64,000 nt of DNA from an uncultured Selenomonadales bacterium (GCA_947165145.1 CAMUZG010000009.1:1-64000), one strand, 5' to 3'. Shown: positions 1-8,157, counted from the stretch's first letter. Made by a program: numbers and translations. Notes: a model not told the origin generated them from the sequence alone.

Positions 1-15
1 ATCAAGCTTGCTCAA
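1..15 (-). CDS. start of an unidentified gene running off the window edge
   Basis: Only the first five codons are inside the window, on the minus strand, reading M-S-K-L-D from a TTG start at 15-13. The call rests on a strong Shine-Dalgarno sequence, AAAGGAGGTG at 29-20, placed 4-5 bases before the TTG. TTG starts with good ribosome-binding sites are common in this window. It lies about 80 bases downstream of the radical SAM gene on the same strand, so the two may be co-transcribed. Nothing can be said of its function. Confidence 0.5.
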
Positions 16-95
16 TATACACCTCCTTTAGCCGCTTGTCAATACCCTCGCAAAATTTTTTTCAACTTTTTTTTGGCGGGCAGTCGAAACGGCGT

Positions 96-755
96 TCAGC
101 TGTCCTCGTAAGGGCGGATTCTTAGCGTCAAATCGCGCTCCGAACAGATTCTGCGGCAGGCGGCAATTTCTTCCGGCGGCGTCACGTGGTCGACGATTGT
201 CAGCACGACGTGCGGCACAACAAGTTTCATGTGTTCGGCGAACGTCAGCATTGCGTCGAAAGATTGCAGACCGTAAGCGGCGCGGGTGAGCTTAAAATAT
301 TTCTCGGCAGTCGCGGCGTTGAGGCTGATTGACACCGTGTCCAAAATGTCTTTGAAGTCCGTGGCAATTTCGCGACCGTGAAGAAGTTCGCCCAAACCGT
401 TGGTGTTGAGACGCGTCGGTATGTTCGGACGAATTTGTTTGACGTAAGCCAACAACTCGACGAGCTCGGCAAGACGAATCGTCGGTTCGCCGAAACCGCA
501 GAAGACAACTTCATTGACGACTTGCCACGGCGCGGCGTCGAGTTCGGCTTTAACTTCGTCGACTGTCGGTTCGCGCTCAAGCCACAAACTTGCCTCGGCG
601 GTCATAGATTTTTTTTGCCGCAGACAGAAAACGCAATCGCAGTTGCAACGGTTGGTTAAGTTCACGTAGAGACTGCGCGGCGTCGTCGGATCAATTTTCA
701 AACTCTCACTGAACGGAAGATATTTTCCGCCCGCGTGCGTCGCATAAACAATCAT
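96..755 (-). CDS. TatD-associated-type radical SAM protein
   Basis: A short radical SAM enzyme of 219 aa. The CX3CX2C cluster motif that ligates the 4Fe-4S cluster is at Cys37, Cys41 and Cys44 (RCNCDCVFC), and a GFGEP motif near residue 90 matches the SAM-binding GGEP region. The length and the N-terminal YVNLTNRC context resemble the small radical SAM family often found beside tatD nuclease genes; no tatD is visible here. I chose the ATG at 755 because GGAG lies 8 bases upstream; an earlier GTG at 764 has no ribosome-binding site. The substrate is unknown. It follows rpsT, but a terminator lies between them, so it probably has its own promoter. Confidence 0.8.
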   Translation of the reverse strand: MIVYATHAGGKYLPFSESLKIDPTTPRSLYVNLTNRCNCDCVFCLRQKKSMTAEASLWLEREPTVDEVKAELDAAPWQVVNEVVFCGFGEPTIRLAELVELLAYVKQIRPNIPTRLNTNGLGELLHGREIATDFKDILDTVSISLNAATAEKYFKLTRAAYGLQSFDAMLTFAEHMKLVVPHVVLTIVDHVTPPEEIAACRRICSERDLTLRIRPYEDS

Positions 756-792
756 CTGAATCACTCCAATCGATTGACGCTGGACTATTCAA

Positions 793-826
793 GAAAAAAA
801 TAGAGCCCGTCTCCTCGACGAACTCT
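793..826 (-). terminator. Rho-independent terminator of rpsT
   Basis: On the minus strand a 10-bp stem (AGAGTTCGTC with GACGGGCTCT, two G-U pairs) closes a 5-base loop and is followed by ATTTTTTT. It begins 10 bases after the rpsT stop codon. Confidence 0.85.
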
Positions 827-836
827 CAGCGGTTTG

Positions 837-1103
837 TTAAGCCGGAATCGCGTTGACTTTCAGCGTAAGCTTGGACTTTTTGCGAGCGGCAGCGTTTTTG
901 TGAATGGTGTTGTTGGCAGCAGCCTGATCGATTGCCTTGTGAGCAGCGGGCAGAAGTTTTTGAGCTTCAGCCGCATCACCCGCCGCAATAGCCGCAAGCA
1001 CGAGTTTTTGAGCCTTTTTCATGCGCGTTTTCTCGAAGATGTTGCGAGCGCGGCGTTTGGCGTCAACCTTCATGCTTTTAATCGAAGATTTAATGTTAGG
1101 CAA
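837..1103 (-). CDS. rpsT: 30S ribosomal protein S20
   Basis: Small basic protein of 88 aa, the normal length for S20, which binds 16S rRNA in the small subunit. The N-terminus PNIKSSIKSMK and the Ala/Lys-rich helical body with a C-terminal HKNAAARKKSKL segment are typical. The true start is the TTG at 1103-1101 (giving M-PNIKSS); AGGAGG at 1118-1113 sits at the right distance, while an in-frame ATG at 1112 falls inside that ribosome-binding site. It has its own promoter and terminator and appears monocistronic. S20 genes often use weak start codons as part of autogenous control, which fits the TTG. Confidence 0.97.
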   Translation of the reverse strand: MPNIKSSIKSMKVDAKRRARNIFEKTRMKKAQKLVLAAIAAGDAAEAQKLLPAAHKAIDQAAANNTIHKNAAARKKSKLTLKVNAIPA

Positions 1104-1141
1104 GTGGAGCACCTCCTCTTAAAAATTTTCAAAGCTATAGG

Positions 1142-1170
1142 AGTTTATCACAGCGAAATTCAAATTGCAA
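1142..1170 (-). promoter_or_regulatory. sigma-A type promoter for rpsT
   Basis: On the minus strand TTGCAA (1170-1165) and TAAACT (1147-1142) are separated by 17 bases, about 40 bases upstream of the rpsT start. Confidence 0.6.
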
Positions 1171-1194
1171 GAAATATTTTCGACGCCTTGATTT

Positions 1195-1242
1195 AGCTTA
1201 TAGCTTATAGGTTACAATTCCAAATTCCAAATTCCTAATTCT
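1195..1242. repeat. heptanucleotide tandem repeats overlapping a gene end
   Basis: Two heptamer tracts abut here: AGCTTAT twice (about 1195-1208), then AATTCCA/AATTCCT units with period 7 (about 1215-1240). The second tract is read in frame and supplies the last residues (GIWNLEL) of the SGNH hydrolase on the minus strand. Confidence 0.75.
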
Positions 1243-2852
1243 TTAAACCGTTTGCTGATGAGCTCGCCGATTAACATTTTGCCGCGAATGTCGGGATGCA
1301 GACCGTCAACGGAAAGCGTAACGTCCATTGTGCCTTGCTTGTCGTAAAAGTACGGCTCCAAGTCGACAACAAATTCCTGCCGCCTAATGAACTCGTTAAT
1401 CTGCTGAAGTTTGTCGTGCCAATCGGGATCTGTTTGCGTGCGAAAAGCTTGTTGCAAGTTGTCGGGATTGAGCGGCATGAGCGTCAAGAAAATCGGTTTG
1501 ATGTTGTTCTTCAAGCAAAGTTTGTTGATTGCGTCAAGGTCGGCGATAACGTCTTCGGCGGAAATGCGGGCGTCGCGCAGACAGTTCGCACCGGTTGAGA
1601 TGATTAAATTCTTCGGCTTGAGCGGCAAAACGTCATGCTCGAAACGTTCAAGTGTCGTGTGAGCAGTGTCGCCGCTTCGACTAAGATTGACGACGGGGAA
1701 GTCAATGTACGTTTCATAACTATATTGCAAAGCACGCGGAGAATAGCTCAATGCGCCGCCGCCGTGACTGATACTGTCGCCGAAAACCGCCACGTCAACG
1801 CCGCCCGTGTAATCCTCGACGATAAATTTTTCGCTGTTCGACCAAGTGCCGATTGTCTTGTCATCATCGTCCAAGGCTCGCACACGCCAATAATACGCGC
1901 CGGCATAAGGTCTGCCGTATTCGTCGTAGCAACTGGCAACGTCTTCGCTTTTCATGCGCCAAACGCTGTCTTCGCTCGGCTCGGTATCATTTTCGACTGC
2001 GGGCGGATGTGTCAGCATTTCGACTTCGTATTTTACGGCACTGTTGAGCGGTATCCAATCGAAGACATGATAAATCGGTTGCGGCAGATAGTCCATCAAA
2101 TCGAAATTGTTAATCAGCGGGCAATTCGGCATGGGCTTTGATTCGTCGACGATAATTTTTTCCGCACGACAAAATTCGCCGATTGGTTCAAGGTGCAATC
2201 CGAGAGCACGCGCTCGCCACCAAATTTCCGCTTTGTCTTTGTACGGTCGCAGGTCAGCTTGATAACCGTTGGTGTAAATTTTCCGCGTGGTGAAGAGCTG
2301 ATGAGCCGGCGAAAATTCGGTACCGCCTTCGACTTCGGGCTGTGCGTCCAAAATTTCAATCTCGTAGCAAACGGCGTTCGGGACGGTGTGCCACACGAGG
2401 AACGGCATCAAACTTGCGGGATTGTCTGCGTCGTAATGATAAATGCTCACGGGCGACGGCGGCGTCGGGAAATTCGGATTGGCGTAAACTTTATCCGCGC
2501 GGAAAATTTCGCCGAAGAGTCCGCAGGCAGTGATGTAGTAGTAAGTTTGAATCGGCGCACGCGGCACGATATAGCTTGCTGAACGCGTCTCGTCCTCTTT
2601 GAAAATATGATACGGCGGCGAATCTTCGACAAGTCCTGTTGTGCGGCTGACAGTCGTGATTTTGTAGACGCAGGGATATGGCAACGGTTGCCAGCTCATC
2701 AACGTGTCGTCGCCCGATTGCGTAAAAGTCACGTCGAGTTCGCGCCCGTTGAGTTGGAGCACGTCGGTTTTCTCGGCAACGTACATGATGAATATTGCGA
2801 AGAACGTCATCAGCGCGGCGAGGATTGTGAACGTAAAAAATTTCTTTATCAC
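1212..2852 (-). CDS. membrane-anchored SGNH/GDSL hydrolase with fibronectin-like region
   Basis: A 546-aa protein with a single N-terminal membrane segment (about residues 7-27, signal anchor), a long middle part of repeated beta-strand blocks ending in phrases such as YEIEIL and YYWRVRAL (fibronectin type III-like), and a C-terminal SGNH hydrolase domain. The nucleophile is in AVFGDSISHG near residue 360, the oxyanion-type Asn is in STGANC, and the catalytic DxxH is DGLHPD near residue 516. It probably acts outside the membrane as an esterase or acetylhydrolase on a glycan; the substrate is not readable. The start is GTG, overlapping the preceding stop as GTGA, with AGGAG upstream. The C-terminal seven residues come from a heptamer repeat. 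Confidence 0.8.
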   Translation of the reverse strand: MIKKFFTFTILAALMTFFAIFIMYVAEKTDVLQLNGRELDVTFTQSGDDTLMSWQPLPYPCVYKITTVSRTTGLVEDSPPYHIFKEDETRSASYIVPRAPIQTYYYITACGLFGEIFRADKVYANPNFPTPPSPVSIYHYDADNPASLMPFLVWHTVPNAVCYEIEILDAQPEVEGGTEFSPAHQLFTTRKIYTNGYQADLRPYKDKAEIWWRARALGLHLEPIGEFCRAEKIIVDESKPMPNCPLINNFDLMDYLPQPIYHVFDWIPLNSAVKYEVEMLTHPPAVENDTEPSEDSVWRMKSEDVASCYDEYGRPYAGAYYWRVRALDDDDKTIGTWSNSEKFIVEDYTGGVDVAVFGDSISHGGGALSYSPRALQYSYETYIDFPVVNLSRSGDTAHTTLERFEHDVLPLKPKNLIISTGANCLRDARISAEDVIADLDAINKLCLKNNIKPIFLTLMPLNPDNLQQAFRTQTDPDWHDKLQQINEFIRRQEFVVDLEPYFYDKQGTMDVTLSVDGLHPDIRGKMLIGELISKRFKELGIWNLEL

Positions 2853-3328
2853 GGCAAGTAACTCCTAAGCAAGTCAATGTCTCCGAATCGAATGAACAGG
2901 CAGATTGCGATAATCAGCGCGGCGAAAAAATATTCTTGCCACGTGCCGACCTTGAAGAGCTTGAGCCCGTGTTTGCCGTGTGGCGTGAAGATTGGAACTT
3001 TGCCGCAAAGACCGTCTTCAGCGATGTGGAGCAGTGCACCGACCAGCGCGTAAGTCAGCAAGTTCAGTATGAAGTCAAGCGTTGGTTCGGCGTAGAAATT
3101 TTTGGCGTACTGCGCGGCGGCGATTAATGCCAGGTAAATTGGCGGGTAATGCGACCACGTGCGATGTTTCTTGCGCCACTTCCAATAAGCTGAGCTTTCT
3201 TTTGGCGGTGAACCTTCGACTCTGTCGGGCAAGACTGCGCCCATGATACTCGACGCCGTAAACAGCGCGTCATTTGTTGCGGTGCACACGATAAAGCCCG
3301 TGACAATCTGATGATTAATCCACTTCAA
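2849..3328 (-). CDS. YdjM-like (DUF457-type) membrane protein
   Basis: A 159-aa protein with three or four hydrophobic segments and the His/Asp landmarks of the YdjM / LexA-binding membrane-bound putative metal-dependent hydrolase family: DRVEG near residue 36, HRTWSHYPP near residue 55 and a later LLHIAEDGL motif. Catalysis has not been shown for this family to my knowledge. The TTG start at 3328 is preceded by AAGGAG at 8-9 bases. Its last bases overlap the SGNH hydrolase start (GTGA), so the two are translationally coupled and probably work in the same envelope process. Confidence 0.75.
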   Translation of the reverse strand: MKWINHQIVTGFIVCTATNDALFTASSIMGAVLPDRVEGSPPKESSAYWKWRKKHRTWSHYPPIYLALIAAAQYAKNFYAEPTLDFILNLLTYALVGALLHIAEDGLCGKVPIFTPHGKHGLKLFKVGTWQEYFFAALIIAICLFIRFGDIDLLRSYLP

Positions 3329-3345
3329 GGCATCTGCTCCTTAAA

Positions 3346-3478
3346 GTGACGGTTCTTTTTCCAGCGCTGTGTAACGCTCGAACGCGGCGATTGACTTCGA
3401 CAAGTCACAACGTTACGGCGCGACCATTGGATGCAACGTCACGTTGCCGCCTCGTCAGTCGAAAAAATCCCTCGTCAC
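3346..3478 (+). repeat. dispersed MITE-like repeat, copy 1
   Basis: A 133-bp element starting GTGACGGTTCTTTTTC and ending GAAAAAATCCCTCGTCAC; the ends form an imperfect terminal inverted repeat. The middle holds the module GGCGATTGACTTCGACAAG ... GGATGCAACGTCACGTTGCC, also found at 13.1 kb (three tandem copies) and 26.9 kb. No ORF of its own is evident. The remaining gap to the MerR gene (3479-3618) holds only the probable MerR terminator. Confidence 0.7.
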
Positions 3479-3578
3479 TTGATAGTTTCGGCTTCAACAA
3501 CTCGATTTAAATATTGTTGTGATTATAAGCTACGCGAAACGAAACTGCAACAACGGAGTGAGCCGCGACGTTCGCACA

Positions 3579-3610
3579 AATAAAATTGCCCCCCGCAATC
3601 AGCAGAGGGC
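3579..3610 (-). terminator. probable terminator after the MerR gene
   Basis: On the minus strand GCCCTC pairs with GGGGGC across an approximately 10-base loop, followed by AATTTTATTT. The stem is short and the T run is interrupted, so this is only probable. Confidence 0.5.
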
Positions 3611-3618
3611 TGTATCAG

Positions 3619-3981
3619 TCAAAAAGTTTTATTCGACAGCAATTCTTCGTAGTGTTCAATTTTGTAATCGAGTCGTTCAATCGTCGTGCGCAAATGTTCA
3701 GCTTGCTTTTGAAGTCGCGCACGCTGTTCGATTAAAATATTTTTGCGTCGTGCCAAACCGGTATTCGACTGCATAAGCGCAACGTATTCCGTCAAAGCTT
3801 CGATTTGCACGCCGGCACTTCTCATGCACTTTATAAAGGAGACCCAACCGCACGCAGTCTCGTCGTAATCGCGAATACCGTTTTTCTTGCGCGGCACAGG
3901 TGGAATCAAACCGATACGTTCATAATATCTGAGCGTGTCCGTCGTTATGTCGAATTTCTCACTGACTTCGCCTATTGTCAT
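3619..3981 (-). CDS. MerR-family transcriptional regulator
   Basis: A 120-aa regulator. The N-terminus (MTIGEVSEKFDITTDTLRYY, then ERIGLIPP) is the winged helix-turn-helix of the MerR family, and the C-terminal half (about residues 75-118) is a dimerisation coiled coil. No cysteine metal-binding pattern is seen; the layout resembles the AdhR/YraB-type subgroup that responds to aldehydes or related stress, which is an inference. The ATG start has GGAGG upstream. A promoter with the 19-bp spacer and dyad typical of MerR targets lies just upstream, so it is probably autoregulated. Its other targets cannot be identified, although an aldo-keto reductase lies at 25.7 kb. Confidence 0.88.
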   Translation of the reverse strand: MTIGEVSEKFDITTDTLRYYERIGLIPPVPRKKNGIRDYDETACGWVSFIKCMRSAGVQIEALTEYVALMQSNTGLARRKNILIEQRARLQKQAEHLRTTIERLDYKIEHYEELLSNKTF

Positions 3982-4016
3982 GAATCAACGCCTCCGACCA
4001 AAAATTCTGCGCCGCA

Positions 4017-4047
4017 AGTTTAGCATTTCAAGTTGACTTTAAGTCAA
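4017..4047 (-). promoter_or_regulatory. MerR-type promoter and operator upstream of the MerR gene
   Basis: On the minus strand TTGACT (4047-4042) and TAAACT (4022-4017) are separated by 19 bases, the over-long spacer that MerR regulators correct by distorting DNA. The -35 and spacer carry the palindrome TTGACTTAAAGTCAA and the dyad AAGTCAACTT. This is a direct match to the known MerR activation design. Confidence 0.7.
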
Positions 4048-4072
4048 GGCTTTTTTAACGTGTCGCCGCGTC

Positions 4073-4861
4073 TCAAATCGTCTTGAAAAAATCTTTGGCG
4101 TCAATGTCTTCGATAATCTCAACGTCGAATCGCTCAAGCTCCCCGCGCAGATAATTCGCCAGCTCGTGAACAATCGGAAATTCCGTGGCGAAATGTCCCG
4201 CGTCGACAACGTGAATCCCGCTCTCGACAGCCGATTGAGCATCGTGATATTTAACGTCGCCCGTCACAAAAGCCTGCGCTCCGAAAAATTTCGCCTTGCT
4301 GATGAATTCCGCGCCCGCACCGCTACACAAACCGACTTTGCTTATCGGGAAGTCGCCCGCGTCGACGAGCCGAACATTGTCAGCGTTTAGTGCAGTCTTC
4401 ACGTGATGAGCGAATTCAGCGGCAGTCATCGGAGTTTCAAGCGTGCCGATACGTCCCAAAGAAATTTCTTCGTCGCCGAACATCTTTACATCAACGAGCC
4501 CGATTTTTTTCGCTAAAACGTCGTTAACGCCGCCGATTGCGCTGTCAAGGTTCGTGTGCGCCGCGAAGACAGCCAAATCATTTTTGATGAGCCGAGAAAT
4601 TTTTTGTCCGTGAGGCAGGTCGTAGCGGACATTTTTTATTGCGCGGAAAATTATCGGGTGATGTGCGACGATAAGCTGAGCGTTACTGTCAATCGCCCGC
4701 GTGATGGTGTCATCAAGCACGTCGAGGCAAACGAAAATTTTTTTAACCGTGGCGGTCGGCGAGCCAATTAAAAGTCCAGGGTTGTCCCATTCTTCCGCCA
4801 AACGGTTCGGTGCCAATCGATTGACGGCATCGGCGACGGTCTGTACTGTGCAAGTTTTCAA
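4073..4861 (-). CDS. Nif3-like dinuclear metal centre protein (YqfO family)
   Basis: A 262-aa member of the Nif3/YqfO/YbgI family, hexameric proteins with a two-metal centre, sometimes annotated as GTP cyclohydrolase 1 type 2 homologue. The metal-ligand motifs are visible: AHHPIIF (about residues 65-71), AAHTNLDSA (about 98-106) and a C-terminal DAGHFATE. The length matches the short form without the PII-like insert. The physiological reaction is unresolved. The TTG start at 4861 has AAGGAGGAG 6-7 bases upstream. In many Firmicutes this gene follows trmK, which is not seen here; the 5' neighbour is a repeat element. Confidence 0.88.
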   Translation of the reverse strand: MKTCTVQTVADAVNRLAPNRLAEEWDNPGLLIGSPTATVKKIFVCLDVLDDTITRAIDSNAQLIVAHHPIIFRAIKNVRYDLPHGQKISRLIKNDLAVFAAHTNLDSAIGGVNDVLAKKIGLVDVKMFGDEEISLGRIGTLETPMTAAEFAHHVKTALNADNVRLVDAGDFPISKVGLCSGAGAEFISKAKFFGAQAFVTGDVKYHDAQSAVESGIHVVDAGHFATEFPIVHELANYLRGELERFDVEIIEDIDAKDFFKTI

Positions 4862-4915
4862 GTCAATCTCCTCCTTGAGTTAATTTCTGTTAGCAAAAAC
4901 ATTTCGAGTAGTTGA

Positions 4916-5081
4916 GGCCGTCATGGATGACGGCCGCCGGCAACACGTCCACGGAAAGGACGTTTTGCCGGAACCACGAGCTACGGGTAGTCTCAACGTT
5001 GGATTCGTCTGAACTGAGCCGCCCCCGCGAGGTGTCTTTTCTTTTTGTTACTTTTTCTTTGGACACGCAAAGAAAAAGTAA
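4916..5081. repeat. hairpin-rich intergenic element
   Basis: The 363-base gap before the RND operon holds three stacked inverted repeats: GGCCGTCAT-GG-ATGACGGCC (4916-4935, perfect), CCGGCAACACGTCC pairing with GGACGTTTTGCCGG (4937-4971, one mismatch), and TTACTTTTTCTTTG-6-CAAAGAAAAAGTAA (5048-5081, perfect 14-bp stem). Similar text translating as SFLFVTFSLDTQ is, from memory, a recurrent intergenic repeat in several bacterial groups. It could be a mobile repeat or a structured RNA; I see no gene in it. Confidence 0.65.
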
Positions 5082-5161
5082 ATCAATAAAATTTAAAACT
5101 AGATTTAATTTATTAACCCCTATTAGCCCGCATTATAGCGCAAGCTTGCCGCAAGTTCAAA

Positions 5162-5190
5162 TTGACAATTCGACGCTTAAACCTTAAAAT
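5162..5190 (+). promoter_or_regulatory. promoter of the RND operon
   Basis: TTGACA (5162-5167) and TAAAAT (5185-5190) are 17 bases apart, about 36 bases before the adaptor start. A perfect 10-bp palindrome GCAAGCTTGC (5140-5149) lies just upstream and could be part of an operator. Confidence 0.7.
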
Positions 5191-5225
5191 TCTTCCATAA
5201 TCTTCAAAAAACGGGAGGGGTCGAA

Positions 5226-6509
5226 GTGGTTTTATCGAAAGCCAAATTGACGGCAATGGCGGCATTTTTCGCCGCGTCTTCGATAATGTTCGGCGGTTGC
5301 GGCGGCGACAAGCCAAATCAGCAAGCCATGGTTCAAAAAGCTCAAGTCAAAGCCATGAAAGTTATCCGACGCGACACGCCGCTTGCCAGCGAATATGCAG
5401 GTCATTTGGTCGGCACGGACGAAGTCAAAGTTCAATCAAAAGTTTCAGGCAACGTCGTCGAGAAATATATCGTCGGCGGGCAATACGTTGAAGCAGGACA
5501 GCTTTTATATCGCATTGATTCGCGCCAATACAATTCCGCAGTTCTTCAGGCGCAGGCAGATCTTGCCAGAGCCGAGGCGGTTCTTCAACAGTCCGTCGCG
5601 ACTTACAACAACGATTTGATTGACCTTAAACGCAATGAAAAATTGTTCGAGGAGGCCGCCATCTCCGAACAGACCGTTTCGACTCAAGCTGCCAAAGTCC
5701 GCGCAGATGAAGCGGCGTGTGCGGCAAACGAGGCGTCGATTTACGCTTATCAAGCCGCGCTCCGAACAGCACAGGAAAATCTTGAGGACACAAAAATTTA
5801 CGCGCCAATGAGCGGCAAACTCGGCGTCGATGATGTGGCAGTCGGTACTTTCGTTTCTGCGGGACAAACAACGCTCGTCACACTCGGCACACCGAATCCA
5901 ATCTTCGTGCAATTTTCAATCAGCGAATCGGATTACCTGCACTTCATGACGGTTCAGAACATGCAATCCGAGCACAACCCGATTAACGTGACGATAACGC
6001 TTGCTGACGGCAAAGAATATCCTTTCAGCGGGCAAATCGTCGAAGTCGACCGCGAACTTGCCAACAATACCGGCTCGCTCATCATGAAAGCAATCTTCCC
6101 GAATCCCAGCGAACTTTTAATGCCTGGTATGTTTGCTCGCGTCAAACTTACAGGCGAAGTCATTCCCAACGCAACGTTAGTTCCGCAACGCGCCGTTCAG
6201 CAATTATTGGGCAAATCGTTCGTAATGGTTGTCGGCAACGAAAACAAATCCGAGGCACGCACCGTTGAGCTCGGCGACCAAGTCGGAAGTTATTTCGTCG
6301 TCACAAAGGGACTTACCACGAACGACACCGTTATTGTCGAAGGCTTGACGAATCTGCGCGAAGGCATTGACCTTGACGTTAAAACCGTCACGGCGGGCGA
6401 AATGGGCTTCACGCTCACGAACGTCACGAGCACTTACAACGCGGACGCAGGTCTCGACGCGCCTAACACCAATCCCAACGCACCCGACAATCTGCGCGGC
6501 GGCAAATAA
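5226..6509 (+). CDS. RND efflux periplasmic adaptor lipoprotein (AcrA/MexA type)
   Basis: A 427-aa membrane-fusion protein joining an inner-membrane RND pump to an outer-membrane channel. The N-terminal signal ends in a lipobox (FGGC, Cys about residue 25). Following domains are a split biotinyl-lipoyl barrel (GHLVGTDEVKVQSKVSG near 58 and YAPMSGKLGVDDVAVGTF near 195), an alpha-hairpin coiled coil (about 95-175), and beta-barrel and membrane-proximal domains. The GTG start has GGGAGGGG upstream. It heads an operon with a fused transporter, the RND pump and an esterase. No TolC-type outer-membrane factor is encoded here, so the channel must be elsewhere. Confidence 0.93.
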   Translation: MVLSKAKLTAMAAFFAASSIMFGGCGGDKPNQQAMVQKAQVKAMKVIRRDTPLASEYAGHLVGTDEVKVQSKVSGNVVEKYIVGGQYVEAGQLLYRIDSRQYNSAVLQAQADLARAEAVLQQSVATYNNDLIDLKRNEKLFEEAAISEQTVSTQAAKVRADEAACAANEASIYAYQAALRTAQENLEDTKIYAPMSGKLGVDDVAVGTFVSAGQTTLVTLGTPNPIFVQFSISESDYLHFMTVQNMQSEHNPINVTITLADGKEYPFSGQIVEVDRELANNTGSLIMKAIFPNPSELLMPGMFARVKLTGEVIPNATLVPQRAVQQLLGKSFVMVVGNENKSEARTVELGDQVGSYFVVTKGLTTNDTVIVEGLTNLREGIDLDVKTVTAGEMGFTLTNVTSTYNADAGLDAPNTNPNAPDNLRGGK

Positions 6510-6534
6510 TTTATCGACTTGAGGAGTAATACGG

Positions 6535-8157
6535 TTGAAATCAAATACGCTTTTGTTGACCACAGAAAATTTTTCCAACATGCAGACGGAGCTTGAGCAA
6601 AAACTCTCTTCGCTGAAAGTCAAGGAAAAAGATATTCTGCGCACTCAACTCCTTGTCGAAGAATTATTCATGCGCATGGTCAATTACGGTCACGCCGAGC
6701 AAGTTAAAGTTAAAGTCGTCAGAAAATTTTTCGGTGCAATTCAAATCCAAATGGACGCCGAAAGCATTCCGTACAATCCGCTTGTCGAAGTCACCGAACT
6801 CAACGAGGACGACGAAGACTATTTCAGCGTGATGATTCTTAAGGCGAATCGTCAGCGACTGAATTGGCTCCGCAAACAGAATCACAACATCGTCACGATA
6901 AACGTCTGCGGCGAGAGCAATCGGCAACTTTGGCTTTTGTTGACGGGAATGTTCGCTGGAATCGTCTGCGGCTTCGTCATGAAATCAGCATTATCGCCCG
7001 AAACTTTTTCCGTCATCAACGAAACGATTTTCAATCCGATTGAAACGATGTTCATGAACGCCCTGCGAATGGTTATCGCGCCAGTAATTTTTTTCAGCGT
7101 CATCAGCGGCGTCACGAGTGTGGGTGCAGGTTCGGGCGTAGGCAGAATCGGTTCGAAGTTGATGTGCTTGTACCTCGGCACAACGGCGATTGCGTCGATT
7201 ATCGGTCTGACAACTTCGCAGATTATTTTCAGCGGCGACGTGCCGAAAATCGGGAGCGTCAATCTCGACGGCGGCGAAATCAGCACCTACGAATTTTCTT
7301 TGGTCAAATTTATCGTCGACATAATTCCCGCGAATTTGGTCAGCCCCGTCGTCAACGGCGACATGTTGCAGATAATTTTCCTTGCGGTGCTTTTCGGAAT
7401 GTGTCTGAATACGTTGGGCGATAAAGTTGCGCTCCTACAAGAGTTCGTGAGCAACTGCAACGAATTTTTCTTGAAGGTCGTCAGCTGGATAATCGTCTTC
7501 GTGCCGCTGATTGCCTTCGTCGCGATGGTGAATCTCGTCGTTGGCATGAGCGTTGATGTCGTGTTGATGATGGGCAAATTAATCACGGGGCAGTTAATCG
7601 GTTGCGTTGGACTGTTCTGCATGTACATGACGATAATTTTGTTGCTCGGAAAAATTTCGCCGTTGCCGTTCCTGAAAAAAATTCCGACGCTGTGGGCTGT
7701 GCCGTTCGCAACAAGTAGCAGTGCCGTCACAATGCCGTTCACAATGGATTTGTGCACAAAGAGATTGGGCGTTTCGCCGAAAATTTCTTCGTTCTCGATA
7801 CCGATTGGCGCGACCGTCAACATGGACGGCGGTTGCATTTACATGCCTCTTATCGTGATAATGTTCCTTAAGATGTACGGCGTCGAAATCGATTTGAACA
7901 CGTTGCTGATAATTTTCGCGATGACCTTTTCGTTAAGCGTGGGAGCACCCGCAATGCCCAATGCCGCTGTGATTGTCATTCTATCCATTACGTCGACATT
8001 CGGCGTGCCCTCTAATGAAATTGCAGGGCTGTTGTTCTGTCTCGGCGCAATCTGCGACAGAATCGTAACGGTTTTCAATGTGACGGGCGACGTTGCGGCG
8101 ACGACGACTCTTGCGCGCATGGAAAATATGCTCGACAAAAAAATTTATTTTGGCTGA
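6535..8157 (+). CDS. SDF-family carrier fused to an N-terminal pseudo-HATPase domain
   Basis: A 540-aa two-part protein. Residues about 15-125 resemble a HATPase_c_2/RsbW-fold domain: LLVEELFMR (N-box, the catalytic Asn replaced by Arg), SIPYNPL (G1-like) and a final QNHNIVTINV; the glycine-rich ATP lid is missing. Residues about 130-540 are a dicarboxylate/amino acid:cation symporter with HP1 TSSSAVTMP, TM7 NMDGG and HP2 GAPAMP. The Na+-site residues of NMDG and NVTGD are kept, but the Arg that binds acidic side chains in GltPh (R397) aligns with Val, suggesting a neutral substrate such as serine or threonine. The TTG start follows TTGAGGAG. Its position inside an RND efflux operon is odd. 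Three relatives lie at 30.1-34.9 kb. Confidence 0.85.
   Translation: MKSNTLLLTTENFSNMQTELEQKLSSLKVKEKDILRTQLLVEELFMRMVNYGHAEQVKVKVVRKFFGAIQIQMDAESIPYNPLVEVTELNEDDEDYFSVMILKANRQRLNWLRKQNHNIVTINVCGESNRQLWLLLTGMFAGIVCGFVMKSALSPETFSVINETIFNPIETMFMNALRMVIAPVIFFSVISGVTSVGAGSGVGRIGSKLMCLYLGTTAIASIIGLTTSQIIFSGDVPKIGSVNLDGGEISTYEFSLVKFIVDIIPANLVSPVVNGDMLQIIFLAVLFGMCLNTLGDKVALLQEFVSNCNEFFLKVVSWIIVFVPLIAFVAMVNLVVGMSVDVVLMMGKLITGQLIGCVGLFCMYMTIILLLGKISPLPFLKKIPTLWAVPFATSSSAVTMPFTMDLCTKRLGVSPKISSFSIPIGATVNMDGGCIYMPLIVIMFLKMYGVEIDLNTLLIIFAMTFSLSVGAPAMPNAAVIVILSITSTFGVPSNEIAGLLFCLGAICDRIVTVFNVTGDVAATTTLARMENMLDKKIYFG

Noticed and set aside
4912..5187. 91-codon ORF in the gap before the RND operon
   Set aside because: It reads through three strong inverted repeats and ends in the promoter region; it is an artefact of the hairpin element.
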